64,000 nt of DNA from Oceaniglobus ichthyenteri (GCF_003057885.1 NZ_QAGK01000005.1:224368-288367), one strand, 5' to 3'; counted from the stretch's first letter, positions 9,598 through 19,586 are shown. Notes: generated from the sequence alone by a model not told the origin. Made by a program: numbers and translations.

Positions 9598-10664
9598 CAA
9601 TCGACAACGTCACGAAAAGCTTTCATGCGTTTCAGGCCCTGAAAGGCGTTTCAATCGACGTGCGCGAGGGTGAATTTCTGGCGGTGCTCGGCCCGTCGGG
9701 CTGTGGTAAAACCACCCTGCTCAGGATCATCGCCGGATTTGAAAAGGTCAGCGCAGGCGAGGTGCGGCTGGGCGACAAGGTGGTATCGTCGCCCGATCTG
9801 AACGTCGCGCCGGAAAACCGCCGGATCGGCATCGTGTTTCAAAACTATGCCCTTTGGCCCCATATGAGCGTGGCCGAAAACATCGGCTATTCCCTGAAGA
9901 TCGCCAAAGTCGCCAAACCCGAGCGTGAACGCCGTGTGGCCGAAGCTTTGAAGCTGGTCGATATGCAAGGGTATGGCGACCGCGCGCCTGCCAATCTGTC
10001 GGGCGGGCAACGCCAACGTGTCGCCTTGGCGCGGTGTCTGGTGGCCACGCCGGAACTGGTGCTGTTTGATGAGCCTTTGGCAAACCTCGATGTGCATTTG
10101 CGCGCCTCGATGGAAGATGAGTTTGCCGATTTTCACAAACGCACCGGAACCACCATCGTGTACATCACCCATGATCAATCCGAGGCGATGGCCCTTGCCG
10201 ACCGGATCGCGGTGATGGATCACGGGCGGTTGGTGCAACTGGATACGCCGCACAAGCTATATCATGAACCGGCCACGCCGATGGTGGCTTCGTTCATTTC
10301 CCAAGGCATCGTTTTGCCGGTCACCGTGTCGGGCGCGGGGGCCGATGGCACCTGTGCCGCTGATCTGTTTGGTCAGCCTTTGACGCTGCGCTGTCGCCCC
10401 GGCGATGGCCCGCGCGACGGGGCGCTGGCCTGTTGCCGATCCGAGGCGGTGCAGGTTGTTGAACCCGGCGCACCGGGGTTTGATGGAAAAATCGAGCGGG
10501 TGATTTATCAGGGTGGCTTGGCCCGGATCGAATTTGCCCCCGATGCCGCGCCCGAAAGGATCGTACATTTCGTACAGCCCGATCCCGTCACCCTGAAACC
10601 GGGTCAATCTGCGCGTCTGGCCTTTGTCGGTGGTTGGTTGATCCCGGAACAGGATCCGGCGTGA
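9585..10664 (+). CDS. ABC transporter ATP-binding protein
   Basis: The 359-residue ATPase has Walker A GPSGCGKTT, signature LSGGQRQRVALARCL, Walker B LVLFDEPLANLD and the H-loop YITHDQSEAMALAD. A C-terminal TOBE-like regulatory domain (about residues 240-355) is typical of the FbpC/PotA group. The start is a GTG at 9585, preceded by GTGGAG and overlapping the permease end. It energises the transporter. Its stop shares one base with the start of the metallo-hydrolase gene (TGATG). Confidence 0.93.
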   Translation: MAGLTIDNVTKSFHAFQALKGVSIDVREGEFLAVLGPSGCGKTTLLRIIAGFEKVSAGEVRLGDKVVSSPDLNVAPENRRIGIVFQNYALWPHMSVAENIGYSLKIAKVAKPERERRVAEALKLVDMQGYGDRAPANLSGGQRQRVALARCLVATPELVLFDEPLANLDVHLRASMEDEFADFHKRTGTTIVYITHDQSEAMALADRIAVMDHGRLVQLDTPHKLYHEPATPMVASFISQGIVLPVTVSGAGADGTCAADLFGQPLTLRCRPGDGPRDGALACCRSEAVQVVEPGAPGFDGKIERVIYQGGLARIEFAPDAAPERIVHFVQPDPVTLKPGQSARLAFVGGWLIPEQDPA

Positions 10665-11839
10665 TGCAGATTCATTTTCAGGGCGGGTTTGGCGAAAAAG
10701 GCCGGTTGAGCGTTTGTGTTGAGGGCGATGGCACCACCGTCATGCTGGATGCCGGCATCAAGGTGGGCGCACCGGATGCCGACTATCACCCCCAGCTTGC
10801 CCTGCCCGCCGATGAAATTGACGCGGTGGTCATCACCCACGCCCACGAGGATCACGTGGGCGCCCTGTGTTGGTTGGCGGCGCAGGGGTTTTCCGGCCCG
10901 ATTTATATGACAGCGGAAACACTGGCCGAAACGCCCATGACCCTGGCGCAATATGCCCGGCCTGCCGATTTGGCCGCTCATCCCCTGTCGTCGCTTGATA
11001 TTCAGCTTGTTGAAATCGGTCAGCGGTTTGAAATCGGCAAGCTGTCGATTGACACCGGCCATTCCGGCCATGTGGCCGGTGGCATGTGGATCGCGGTGAC
11101 CGGCACGGCGGGCCGGGTCATGCATTGTGGTGATGTGGTGCCCAACAGCGATGTCTTCCCGATGACGCCGCTGCCGGGCTGTGATGTGTTGCTTCTGGAT
11201 GCGTCCTATGGGGCCGATCCGGTCTCGTCCAAGGATCGCGCGGTCGCGATTGCCGCCTGGATCGCCGACCATTCGGATGGGGCGCTGTTGCCCACGCCGC
11301 TGTCTGGTCGCTCGTTGGAATTGATCGCGATTCAACCGGGGCCGTTTGCGATTGCGGCGGATATGGCCGCGCCCTTGTTGGCGCAGATCGACTCAATCAC
11401 CGGCCTTGACCCGGCAATGTTTGGCAAACTGTCCGACAGGGTGCGTTCCGCCCGGAACTGGCAGGACACCGATGATTTCCCCAATATGCCGCTGTTGGTG
11501 CATGATGGCATGGGCTCTGCCGGGCCGGCGGCCACGGCGATTCCTCTGGCCCTGGCGCGCAACCATCCCATGCTGTTTACCGGCCATTTGCCTGCCGGAT
11601 CGCCCGGTGCCATGGCCCACGCCGATGGGCGCGCCGATTGGATCCGGATGCCAACCCATCCCACATTGGATGAAAACGTCGCGATGGGCCAATCCACCAA
11701 CGTGCCACAGGTGTTTGGCCATTCCTGCCCGCCTGAGGGCATGGCCGATCTGGCCCGACACATCCCCAACCTGGACCCCACAGTGGTCATAGGACAGACC
11801 CATGTTTTGAAAAGAAAGGATGCATCATGCGAATCCTGA
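10664..11839 (+). CDS. Metallo-beta-lactamase-fold hydrolase, beta-CASP-like
   Basis: The 391-residue protein has the metal-binding motif THAHEDHVGAL near residue 60, a second histidine around HSGHVAGG, an aspartate in MHCGDVV and a C-terminal GHLPAGSPG/GQTHV region. This layout resembles beta-CASP nucleases and related phosphodiesterases more than lactamases. The substrate is unknown. The ATG at 10664 was chosen because it overlaps the ATPase stop by one base, and the surE start lies inside its 3' end. The coupling suggests that it processes the imported substrate in the cytosol. Confidence 0.8.
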   Translation: MQIHFQGGFGEKGRLSVCVEGDGTTVMLDAGIKVGAPDADYHPQLALPADEIDAVVITHAHEDHVGALCWLAAQGFSGPIYMTAETLAETPMTLAQYARPADLAAHPLSSLDIQLVEIGQRFEIGKLSIDTGHSGHVAGGMWIAVTGTAGRVMHCGDVVPNSDVFPMTPLPGCDVLLLDASYGADPVSSKDRAVAIAAWIADHSDGALLPTPLSGRSLELIAIQPGPFAIAADMAAPLLAQIDSITGLDPAMFGKLSDRVRSARNWQDTDDFPNMPLLVHDGMGSAGPAATAIPLALARNHPMLFTGHLPAGSPGAMAHADGRADWIRMPTHPTLDENVAMGQSTNVPQVFGHSCPPEGMADLARHIPNLDPTVVIGQTHVLKRKDASCES

Positions 11840-12573
11840 TCGCCAATGATGATGGCATCGACGCCCCCGGTATAGCCTTGGCCGAAAAGGCGGCGCGCAA
11901 ACTGAGCGATGATGTCTGGATCGTCGCCCCCGAGGCAAAGCGCACGGCGGCAGGATCATCCCTGACCGTCGGCCGCCCGTTGATGATGACCGAAACCGGG
12001 GCGCAAAAATTCAGCTGCTCTGGCACGCCCGCCGATTGTATCGTCACCGCCATGACCTGGTTGTTCAAAGATGGCCAAAAGCCCGATCTGGTGCTGTCGG
12101 GGGTTAACGATGGCCCCAATGTGGCCGAAGACATCGCCTATTCCGGCACCCTCGGCATCGCGCGCGAGGCGACGTTTTGGGACATACCCGCCATTGGCAT
12201 GTCGCGGGTCAAAAAACCCGATCTGGCCCCGGAAGATGCCGAGTTTCTGACCCGTCTGATCGCGCAACTGTGGGACAAACGGCAGGATTGGGTGCTGGAT
12301 GGGCATTGGTTGTCAATCAACCTGCCCGCCGCCCTCCCCGCGCCGGTGCGTCAGGCAAAAATTGGCCGTGACAAGATTGCATCGACCAGTGATGTGGTGT
12401 CCACGAACGGCGCGCGCACCGAATTGATCGTGCCCCGGGGCCGGGAGGGCGGCGGGCAGGACGGCGATGAAAACGATCTGCTGGGGCAGGGTGCCGCCAC
12501 CCTGACGCGGCTGTCGTGGTTGGGCCATACCGATGTGAGCGATGGGTTGATCGCGGGCTTGCCCGACAAATAG
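11827..12573 (+). CDS. surE: 5'/3'-nucleotidase SurE
   Basis: The 248-residue protein has the SurE metal site NDDGIDAPG at the N-terminus, then GTPADC, SGVNDGPN and YSGTLGIAREA, which are all family hallmarks. SurE enzymes dephosphorylate nucleoside 5'- and 3'-monophosphates. The start is preceded by AAAGGA and overlaps the hydrolase gene by 13 bases. The usual pcm neighbour is absent here, so this may be a specialised copy that works with the transporter operon rather than the stress-survival SurE. Confidence 0.92.
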   Translation: MRILIANDDGIDAPGIALAEKAARKLSDDVWIVAPEAKRTAAGSSLTVGRPLMMTETGAQKFSCSGTPADCIVTAMTWLFKDGQKPDLVLSGVNDGPNVAEDIAYSGTLGIAREATFWDIPAIGMSRVKKPDLAPEDAEFLTRLIAQLWDKRQDWVLDGHWLSINLPAALPAPVRQAKIGRDKIASTSDVVSTNGARTELIVPRGREGGGQDGDENDLLGQGAATLTRLSWLGHTDVSDGLIAGLPDK

Positions 12574-12653
12574 CCGCCCGCGACAGGTGCATCTTTGCGG
12601 TTGGCGGCTTATGTTATACATTGACCGCTGACCAATCTTGACCGGAATCGCAC

Positions 12654-13994
12654 ATGTGCTCTGCTGTTGTTGATAAAGCCACGGGAACGCCGCTTCCTAC
12701 GCGCAAATCGATACGCCAATTGCGCTGGTTCCAGGCGTCGTTTCGCGCGCGCATGGCGGCGATTTCGGCGCAGACCGGTGTGCAATATCATCTGAGTGAT
12801 CGGCAGATGATCGATACGTTTCTGGCCTGGCACCGGGCCTTTGACAGCCAGAAGCCCGCATCGCGCATGGTGCGGCGCGATTATGTCGGGTTTGCCGCCG
12901 GGATGATGTTTCATGAACTGCTGCGCAAACGCCCGGTATCGGTGCGCCGTGGCAGCGTGGCCCGGGATGATACCATCCCGGCCCTGACCCACCCCGAGGT
13001 GTATTTGTACGCATCCTATTGCCACGTCATTCGGCAGGCCATTCTGGGGCAGGATTTCTGGCTTGATCCCCACATGCCTGACCGGTTGGACGACCCTGAG
13101 ATCTGGAATGAGTATTCTGACGGTCTGGCACAGGACAGGGCGGCCGCCATTGAATTTCTGACCCTGTTCACCAATGAAACGCGGGCAATCAAATTTCCGA
13201 AAATGGTCAAATCCGAAGGCGGGTTTGGCAAACGGCTTTGGACCCTGGCACAACAGCAGGCCAATGCCGATACAGGGCCTGTCGCCAAAGCATCGACGCC
13301 CCGCTTGCGATTGGTGTCTGACCGCACGCCCCGCCCCCTGATCCGCCTGTCGGCCAGCTGCCGGTTGGTATTGATCGCGTTTGAGGGGGTGGCGGTAAAA
13401 ACCGATGTCATCGACAGTGAAGAGCTTTCGATCCTGTTGCGCGAACACAATGTGCAGATGACCCCCGAAGAAACCCGCGAACGGTTCTTCGGGCAGCCGG
13501 TTTCGGCGGCGATGACCGTGGTGGCCGAACGCACCGGGCAATTGTGCCCCGGCGGGTTTCTGGCCCAGCTGGATCAGCGCCTGATCAAACGCGACCAGCG
13601 CGATTTGGCACCGATGCCGGGGATCGACGCGTTCATTCAGCGCATCAGGGAAACTGGCCGCGATATCGCCATGGTGTCGCACGGGCGCGCGCGCCGGGTT
13701 GGTGCGGCGCAATCCCTTCCAGCCCTTGCCATGCTGCGCGCCATTGGGCCGGTTCATATGCTTGACCCCGAGGGCGGGCCGGAAAACGGATTGCGACAGG
13801 TTGCCAATGCCTTGGGCCATGCGCCACAAAATGCGGTGTTGATTGATGCCAGTGCGGTTGGCATCGGGATGGCGCGCCAACTTATGATGCCGGCCTATGG
13901 GCTGGTGCGCCAAGACAGGGTCACAGAGCGTTATGCGCTGAACTGTGCCGGGGCGCGGTCGGTGATTGGCGATCTGGATATATTGGGCGGTTAG
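12654..13994 (+). CDS. Unknown N-terminal domain fused to a degenerate HAD-like domain
   Basis: The 446-residue protein has an unrecognised basic N-terminal half (about 1-225). Its C-terminal half (about 237-446) aligns with phosphoglycolate-phosphatase-type HAD proteins: MTPEETRERFFG, PMPGIDAF and NAVLIDASAVGIGMARQLMM match the usual cap, hinge and motif IV region. The catalytic DxDG is replaced by AFEG (242-245), and the motif III lysine segment reads GGPENG. Phosphatase activity is therefore unlikely. The gene lies 80 bases after surE on the same strand and overlaps the convergent SorC gene by 4 bases. Its function is unknown. Confidence 0.65.
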   Translation: MCSAVVDKATGTPLPTRKSIRQLRWFQASFRARMAAISAQTGVQYHLSDRQMIDTFLAWHRAFDSQKPASRMVRRDYVGFAAGMMFHELLRKRPVSVRRGSVARDDTIPALTHPEVYLYASYCHVIRQAILGQDFWLDPHMPDRLDDPEIWNEYSDGLAQDRAAAIEFLTLFTNETRAIKFPKMVKSEGGFGKRLWTLAQQQANADTGPVAKASTPRLRLVSDRTPRPLIRLSASCRLVLIAFEGVAVKTDVIDSEELSILLREHNVQMTPEETRERFFGQPVSAAMTVVAERTGQLCPGGFLAQLDQRLIKRDQRDLAPMPGIDAFIQRIRETGRDIAMVSHGRARRVGAAQSLPALAMLRAIGPVHMLDPEGGPENGLRQVANALGHAPQNAVLIDASAVGIGMARQLMMPAYGLVRQDRVTERYALNCAGARSVIGDLDILGG

Positions 13995-14953
13995 CCGTCC
14001 TGTGATACAAGGGTGCGCGCCGTGATCTCATCGGTGACCAGAACCGTTGGGTATTTGGCGTGCAGCGCGGCGCGGATGACGGTGATCTTATCCTGTCCGC
14101 CCGACACCAGAATGCGGTGCGGGATGCGTGCAAGATTTTCCAGTGAAATCGAAATCACCCGATCATTGATCGGATGATCGACGCGCTGCCCCTTGGCATC
14201 AATGAAATTATACAACACATCGCCCACCGCCCCGGCATGGGCCAGTGATCGGCGCTCATCCTCGTTCAGATGGCCCAGACGATAGGTGGTTGAAGCCTCG
14301 GATATGCCGCCCGCGCCAAACACCGCGATTTCCCCGGTTTCGGCCAATTCGAACACATGATCCAAACCGCATTGTTCCAGCAAAACGCGCCGCGCCTCAG
14401 TGCTGTCAACCAGGGCGGGGGCCGGAATAAGGTATCCATCCGCCTCGAACAATTCGGCGAACCGCCAGGCAAATTCTGTGGGGTTGAACCGGCGCGCCTC
14501 CATGATGCCGCCGAGCAGGGAAATCACCCGCACATTGTTCAGGGTGCGCCCTTCGATATGGGGCAGGCTTTCATGCAATGTGCGCCCCCAGCCCACGCCA
14601 ATGGTCAGACCGGCCCGCATCACCGATGACACATGCGCGCCCGCCGCCACGGCAATCACCGCCGTCGGGTCGGCGCTGGCGTCTGACAGGGGGGCGATGA
14701 TGGCGCGGTCCAGCCCGAACTTTTTTTCCAGATCCCGTTGCAGGGCCACAAGGGGGGCCAGATCGCCCTTGATCTGAATTGCAACTTCGCCGCGCCGCCG
14801 CGCCTCGGACAACAGGCGCGTGACGGTGATGCGGTTCACCCCCAGAATTGCGGCGACGTTGCTTTGGGTTTCGCCCTCCATATAATAAATCCACGCGGCA
14901 CGCAGGCGCAATTCATCGCTGGCATCGGATTTCGTACGCGTTTTCGTCGTCAT
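13991..14953 (-). CDS. SorC-family (DeoR-type) sugar-binding transcriptional regulator
   Basis: The 320-residue regulator has an N-terminal helix-turn-helix (about 14-60, with ETQSNVAAILGVNRITVTRL). A SorC ligand-binding domain follows (GVGWGRTLHESLP, VISLLGG, GDVLYNFIDAKG). Such proteins bind phosphorylated sugars or similar effectors and control catabolic operons. It is the last gene of the dehydrogenase operon, 48 bases after the E2 gene, so it probably regulates its own operon through the palindrome at 19593-19608. Confidence 0.88.
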   Translation of the reverse strand: MTTKTRTKSDASDELRLRAAWIYYMEGETQSNVAAILGVNRITVTRLLSEARRRGEVAIQIKGDLAPLVALQRDLEKKFGLDRAIIAPLSDASADPTAVIAVAAGAHVSSVMRAGLTIGVGWGRTLHESLPHIEGRTLNNVRVISLLGGIMEARRFNPTEFAWRFAELFEADGYLIPAPALVDSTEARRVLLEQCGLDHVFELAETGEIAVFGAGGISEASTTYRLGHLNEDERRSLAHAGAVGDVLYNFIDAKGQRVDHPINDRVISISLENLARIPHRILVSGGQDKITVIRAALHAKYPTVLVTDEITARTLVSQDG

Positions 14954-15001
14954 AGGTCGGGGGCCCGGCTGTCTTGTGGCTGCTTTCCCCCATATGGGAC
15001 G

Positions 15002-16249
15002 TTATTCGCCCCGTTGTCGCAACAAAAAAGCGATTTCGGCGGGTTTTTCGATATGGGGCATGTGGCCGGTGCGTTCAAACAGGTTCAACGACACCCGGCC
15101 CGGCGCGCTCAATGCGTGTTTCCACGGGATGATCCGGTCGTTCCGGCCCCAGATGATGCGCGTTGGCATATCGACCCGGTCCAGCGCGGCGCGTAAATCA
15201 AACGCCTGTACCCCATCGGGAAATACCGCATCGGCCAGCGCCAATTGTGCCTGTCGCACTGCCGGATTCTGCCGTTGCGCCATGATCGCGCGCACATAAG
15301 CATCGGTGATGAGATCGGGATCATGGGCCAGTGTGCGCAACCAGGGGCCCAGGCTTTCAACCCGGGGCGCGCCGGCCACACCGGTGATCGCGGCACCGTT
15401 GATTTCCGGGCCAAGCCCTGCTGGTGAGATCAACGTCAGGCTGGCGATCTGGCGAGGTCTGACATCGGCAATGGCCAAAGCGGCGGCCGCGCCCAGGGAA
15501 TGACCCACAAGATGCACGTTTTCCTGACCCAGATCATCAAACGCATCGCGCATTCTGCGCGCAAGATCGGCAAATGAATCCGGCACATCGCCGGTCAGTC
15601 GCCCATGGGCGGGCAATTCCATGCGGATGATGTGCCGCTGGCCCAGTTCCCGTTCCAGCCGCGCCCAACTGGCCGGATCGCTGGCAAAGCCGTGGATCAG
15701 TAAGATGGGCGTCTGGCCGGTTGTGTGACCTTTGGATGTGGGGTGCGCAGGTGTTGCTGCCTTTTTCGGAACATCCTGTGCCTGTATCCGGCCCCGTGGA
15801 CCGGTGCCGCGCAGATCGGACAGGTTTAACTGGCGTTCGCGTGCCAAACGCCGGGCAAGCGGTGTGGCGCGCAGGCCGGTTTCACCGTTTTGCGCGGAAT
15901 CCGATATTTGGTCTGGGGTTGGTGCGGGTGTGGGTGGCTCATCCTTATCGGCTGGCGCAGGGGCCTCTGCCGCCTTGGCCGGGCCTTGGGGGGCGTCGCC
16001 CACCGCCTCGCCCTCGGCGTAAATCCACGCGATCGGCTCACCAATGGCGACGGTATCGCCAATATTGGCGATGATATGGTGCAGCGTGCCAGTGCCGGGG
16101 CTTTCGACCTCCATCGCCGCCTTGTCGGTTTCGATATCAAACAGCGGATCACCCTTGGTGACAGCTCCGCCCGCCGCCACGTGCCAGGCGGAAACAGTGC
16201 CGTGCGACATATCCATGTCGACCTTGGGCATGATCACCACAACAGGCAT
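15002..16249 (-). CDS. E2 subunit of acetoin dehydrogenase-type complex (AcoC-like)
   Basis: The 415-residue protein has three parts. A lipoyl domain (1-80) carries the lipoylated lysine in ETDKAAMEV (K43). A peripheral subunit-binding segment lies around residues 125-160 (RATPLARRLA to GRIQAQDV). An alpha/beta hydrolase domain from about 180 has HGFASD, the nucleophile elbow GHSLGAA, GRNDRI and a late histidine in RTGHMPH. A hydrolase in place of the usual acyltransferase domain is the mark of AcoC. It would transfer the C2 unit from E1 to CoA. Its start overlaps the E1beta stop by one base. Confidence 0.88.
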   Translation of the reverse strand: MPVVVIMPKVDMDMSHGTVSAWHVAAGGAVTKGDPLFDIETDKAAMEVESPGTGTLHHIIANIGDTVAIGEPIAWIYAEGEAVGDAPQGPAKAAEAPAPADKDEPPTPAPTPDQISDSAQNGETGLRATPLARRLARERQLNLSDLRGTGPRGRIQAQDVPKKAATPAHPTSKGHTTGQTPILLIHGFASDPASWARLERELGQRHIIRMELPAHGRLTGDVPDSFADLARRMRDAFDDLGQENVHLVGHSLGAAAALAIADVRPRQIASLTLISPAGLGPEINGAAITGVAGAPRVESLGPWLRTLAHDPDLITDAYVRAIMAQRQNPAVRQAQLALADAVFPDGVQAFDLRAALDRVDMPTRIIWGRNDRIIPWKHALSAPGRVSLNLFERTGHMPHIEKPAEIAFLLRQRGE

Positions 16250-17238
16250 CAGCGGCGTCCTTCGACCAGATCCCGGGTGGCGGCGATGATATCGGGCACC
16301 TGCGGCACGGCGGCTTTTTCCAGATCGGGGTTATATGGGATCGGGCATTCCGCCCCACCCAGCCGCACAATCGGCGCATCAAGATAATCGAACGCATCGC
16401 TTTCGGCGACCATGGCGCTGATTTCGGCACCGATGCCCAGGGTTTTCACCGCCTCATAAACGCAGATCAGGCGCGATGTCTTGCGCACCGACGCCAGCAC
16501 GGTTTCGCGATCAATCGGGCGGATCGTGCGCAGATCGATGACTTCGCAGTCGATCCCATCTTCCGCCAATGCCTTGGCCGCCTCTAATGCCTTGTGCACC
16601 ATGATTGATGTGGCCACGATGGTCACATCGCTGCCTTCGCGGCGCAATTCGGCCGTGCCAATCGGCACGGTATAGCGCCCCTCGGGCACCGCGCCTTTCA
16701 TTTTATACAGCAGTTTGTGTTCGAAAATCATCACCGGATCGGGGTCATCAAGCGCGGCCAGCAACAGGCCCTTGGCATCATGGGGCGTGGCGGGTTGCAC
16801 CACCTTTAACCCCGGCACATGGGCCAACCAGGCCTCAATGCTTTGGCTGTGCTGTGCCGCCGCCCCGGTGCCGGATCCGGCGGGAAACCGCATCACCAGC
16901 GGGATCGAAACCGCGCCGCCCAGCATATACCGTACCTTGGCCGCCTGATTGACGATCTGCTCCATCGCCAGAGTGGCAAAATCGGAAAACTGAAATTCGA
17001 AAATCGGACGTAACCCGGTCATCGCAGCGCCCACCGCCACACCGGCACCGCCGAGTTCGGAAATCGGCGTGTCCATCACCCGGTCGGGGCCGTATTTATC
17101 AATCAGATCACCGGTAACCTGAAAGGCACCGCCATACACCCCGATGTCTTCGCCCATCAGAATCACGCGCTCATCTTCGCCCAAGGCGATATCCATCGCC
17201 TCGCGGATGGCTTCGGCATAGGAAAGTTCGCGGCTCAT
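16249..17238 (-). CDS. E1 beta subunit, 2-oxoacid/acetoin dehydrogenase type
   Basis: The 329-residue transketolase-like beta subunit has [30 protein letters not shown] and [20 protein letters not shown]. These are typical of the pyruvate, branched-chain and acetoin dehydrogenase E1beta families. It forms the thiamine-diphosphate active site with E1alpha. It overlaps E1alpha by 4 bases and E2 by one base, so the three are translated together. The true substrate (acetoin, pyruvate or another 2-oxo or hydroxyketone compound) cannot be told from sequence. Confidence 0.9.
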   Translation of the reverse strand: MSRELSYAEAIREAMDIALGEDERVILMGEDIGVYGGAFQVTGDLIDKYGPDRVMDTPISELGGAGVAVGAAMTGLRPIFEFQFSDFATLAMEQIVNQAAKVRYMLGGAVSIPLVMRFPAGSGTGAAAQHSQSIEAWLAHVPGLKVVQPATPHDAKGLLLAALDDPDPVMIFEHKLLYKMKGAVPEGRYTVPIGTAELRREGSDVTIVATSIMVHKALEAAKALAEDGIDCEVIDLRTIRPIDRETVLASVRKTSRLICVYEAVKTLGIGAEISAMVAESDAFDYLDAPIVRLGGAECPIPYNPDLEKAAVPQVPDIIAATRDLVEGRR

Positions 17239-18236
17239 ACCAGGGGCCTTGTGTAAACGTCACGGGTCAGATCGGCCACATCGGGCGCGGGGCTGTCGGC
17301 GGCAAAGGCGATGGCATCGGCAATCGTGCGGTCGGCATCCTGCTCCATGGCGGTTATGTCCTCGTCGGTCAGAATATCATGGGCGATCAGCATATCGGCC
17401 ATGCGGCGGATCGGGTCGCGCGCCATCCAATCGGCGATTTCTTCCTTGGTGCGGTATCGGTTGCGATCCGATTTCGAATGCCCGCGCCACCGGTACGTCA
17501 GCGATTCAATCAGCGTCGGGCCATCGCCCGCGCGGGCGCGCTCGGTGGCCTGTGCCATCGCCTCGGCCACGGCGGAAAAATCATTGCCATCGACGGTGAC
17601 GCCGGGCATCGCATAAGCCACTGCGCGGTCGGAAATCCGTTTGACAGCGGTGGACCGGGCGGTGGATGTCGACATGCCATAACCGTTGTTTTCACAGAAA
17701 AACACCACCGGTAGTTTCCAGACCGACGCCATGTTCAACGCCTCGTGAAACGCGCCTTCGTTATTGGCCCCGTCGCCAAAGAAACACACGGTCACCGCGC
17801 CGGTCTTCAACCGTTTTGCCGACAGCGCCGCACCCACCGAAATTGGCAGGCCGCCCCCGACAATGCCGTTTGCGCCCAGATTGCCCTTTTCCACATCGGC
17901 GATATGCATTGATCCGCCGCGCCCGCGGCAATATCCGGTTTCCTTGCCGAAAAACTCGGCAAACATCCGGCCCAGATCGGCGCCCTTGGCCACACAGTGC
18001 CCGTGGCCCCGGTGGGTTGAAGTGATTTTGTCATCGTCGCTGAGCCCGATACAGGCGCCAACCGCGCTGGCCTCTTGCCCGATGGACAGGTGCATGGTGC
18101 CGTGAATCAGGCCGCGGGTGTAACTGTCTTCGGCGCCTTCTTCGAATTTGCGGATCAGATACATTTTGCGCAACGCTTCGCGCAACTGATCGGGCGACAG
18201 ATTGCGGATTGCCCAAGGGTCATTCGCGGTGGTCAT
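17235..18236 (-). CDS. E1 alpha subunit, 2-oxoacid/acetoin dehydrogenase type
   Basis: The 333-residue protein carries the thiamine-diphosphate motif [17 protein letters not shown], ending with [12 protein letters not shown]. It also has [14 protein letters not shown] and [10 protein letters not shown], as in acetoin and pyruvate dehydrogenase alpha subunits. The ATG at 18236 was chosen because it overlaps the upstream stop in an ATGA, and the protein then begins [11 protein letters not shown] longer reading would run into the upstream gene. No E3 gene is nearby, so a shared lipoamide dehydrogenase from elsewhere is inferred. Confidence 0.9.
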   Translation of the reverse strand: MTTANDPWAIRNLSPDQLREALRKMYLIRKFEEGAEDSYTRGLIHGTMHLSIGQEASAVGACIGLSDDDKITSTHRGHGHCVAKGADLGRMFAEFFGKETGYCRGRGGSMHIADVEKGNLGANGIVGGGLPISVGAALSAKRLKTGAVTVCFFGDGANNEGAFHEALNMASVWKLPVVFFCENNGYGMSTSTARSTAVKRISDRAVAYAMPGVTVDGNDFSAVAEAMAQATERARAGDGPTLIESLTYRWRGHSKSDRNRYRTKEEIADWMARDPIRRMADMLIAHDILTDEDITAMEQDADRTIADAIAFAADSPAPDVADLTRDVYTRPLV

Positions 18237-19552
18237 CGGCGCGCACCTTGCAAAATCATCGCATCCTGTTTGGCGCGCATCGCGGCAATGCCTGACCCTT
18301 GCGGCAGACTGGCGTTGGCGGTGGTGATCAATTCGCCCTTGCGGATCGGCTGTGTGACGCGGCCACCGGTCAACAAACCGCACGGAATTGCGCCCGCTTG
18401 CCGGGCCTCGTCCACCGTCATCACCCAGGCGCGATAGCAATATTCGCCGATCTGATCCAGGGTTTCGCCCACTTGCAAATCACGCTTGGCCAGCGCGCAA
18501 ACCTCGGCCACGGGCCGGTCCAGCGGCACCATATCGGCCTTGCCATGCAGCACGGCGCGCGCACAGGTCAGCGGCACCTCAAGCGAGGTCAAATGATAGG
18601 GGCGCACAAAGGAATAATACGGGCCTTCGCCCATTTTCAGATCGCGCATCCGTTCGTGAATTCGCGGATGTTGGGCATGGACCACAACAAACACACCGGG
18701 GGCCAACCCCTGACCGACAGAAAAATCAACTCGTCCTGTGCCGCTTAACACGCCGCCATCGGATTTTGGGATCAGCACATTGGCCAATTCCTTTGGCCCG
18801 GCATTGGGGCCGTGCATGCCGGGGCAATCGGGGATCAACCCCGTGGCATTGGCGATGGCGGCCATTTCCACCATGGTTTTCGATCCATCGACAAATTCCA
18901 CCAACATCCGGGCGTTCATGTTGCGGGCTTTCGCCTCGGCCATGTATGCGTCGGGGGTGGCATCAAAATTCAGCGGATTGTTTTTGCCTTTGCCGGCACA
19001 GACGATATCGTGGCCCATGGCGGTGGCAAATTCGATCAGTTCCATACAGGACGATGGTTCGTCCCCGGCACCAAGCGAGTAAACAACGCCCAAACGCTCG
19101 GCCTCGTGGCGCAGATAAGCGCCGATTGTGACGTCGGCCTCGACGTTCATCATCACCAGATGTTTGCCACGTTCCATCGCCGCAAGGCCCAGTTCGGCCC
19201 CAACAGCCGGCACGCCGGTGGCGTCGATTACCACGTCGATAAGGCCGCTTTCAAACATCAGCATCGGGTCCGATGTAACCGCAATGCGCCGGTCTTCGAT
19301 CACCCGGTTCAGAGCGTCGGTGGTGGTGGCATCGCGGCTGTGGCCCGGTTCGCCATAGGCCGTGGTGACCGCGTCATGGGCCGATTGGGTGCGGATTTCG
19401 GCAATGGCGGCCACATCGACACCATCCATCATTGCCGTCCGGCTGACGATATCGGTGCCCATTTCGCCCGAGCCGATAAGCCCGATACGAACCGGATTTG
19501 CCCGCTGGGACAGATCCCGCGCAAGGCCCGTCAAGGCCACATTCCTTGCCAT
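18233..19552 (-). CDS. NAD(P)-dependent oxidoreductase with SAF domain (homoserine dehydrogenase-like)
   Basis: The 439-residue protein has an N-terminal Rossmann fold ([11 protein letters not shown], residues 22-32), a homoserine-dehydrogenase-like middle ([24 protein letters not shown]), and a C-terminal SAF domain (about 360-425) of the type that makes tools call it FlgA. The ATG at 19552 has AGAGGA at the right distance. This protein class has no firmly known reaction; its setting suggests it oxidises a polyol or sugar derivative before the dehydrogenase complex acts. It is the first gene of the operon. Confidence 0.8.
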   Translation of the reverse strand: MARNVALTGLARDLSQRANPVRIGLIGSGEMGTDIVSRTAMMDGVDVAAIAEIRTQSAHDAVTTAYGEPGHSRDATTTDALNRVIEDRRIAVTSDPMLMFESGLIDVVIDATGVPAVGAELGLAAMERGKHLVMMNVEADVTIGAYLRHEAERLGVVYSLGAGDEPSSCMELIEFATAMGHDIVCAGKGKNNPLNFDATPDAYMAEAKARNMNARMLVEFVDGSKTMVEMAAIANATGLIPDCPGMHGPNAGPKELANVLIPKSDGGVLSGTGRVDFSVGQGLAPGVFVVVHAQHPRIHERMRDLKMGEGPYYSFVRPYHLTSLEVPLTCARAVLHGKADMVPLDRPVAEVCALAKRDLQVGETLDQIGEYCYRAWVMTVDEARQAGAIPCGLLTGGRVTQPIRKGELITTANASLPQGSGIAAMRAKQDAMILQGARR

Positions 19553-19586
19553 GGCACGATTCCTCTGCTGTCGCATTCAGCCCAAG

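Noticed and set aside
6905..10664. Ferric iron transporter annotation for the ABC genes
   Set aside because: The fold is shared with iron transporters, but the expected tyrosine pair in the binding protein is not visible and the operon partners are hydrolases.
18233..19552. Calling the SAF-domain protein FlgA
   Set aside because: Only the C-terminal SAF domain is shared. The bulk is a Rossmann dehydrogenase outside the flagellar cluster; the true flgA is at 35001-35429.
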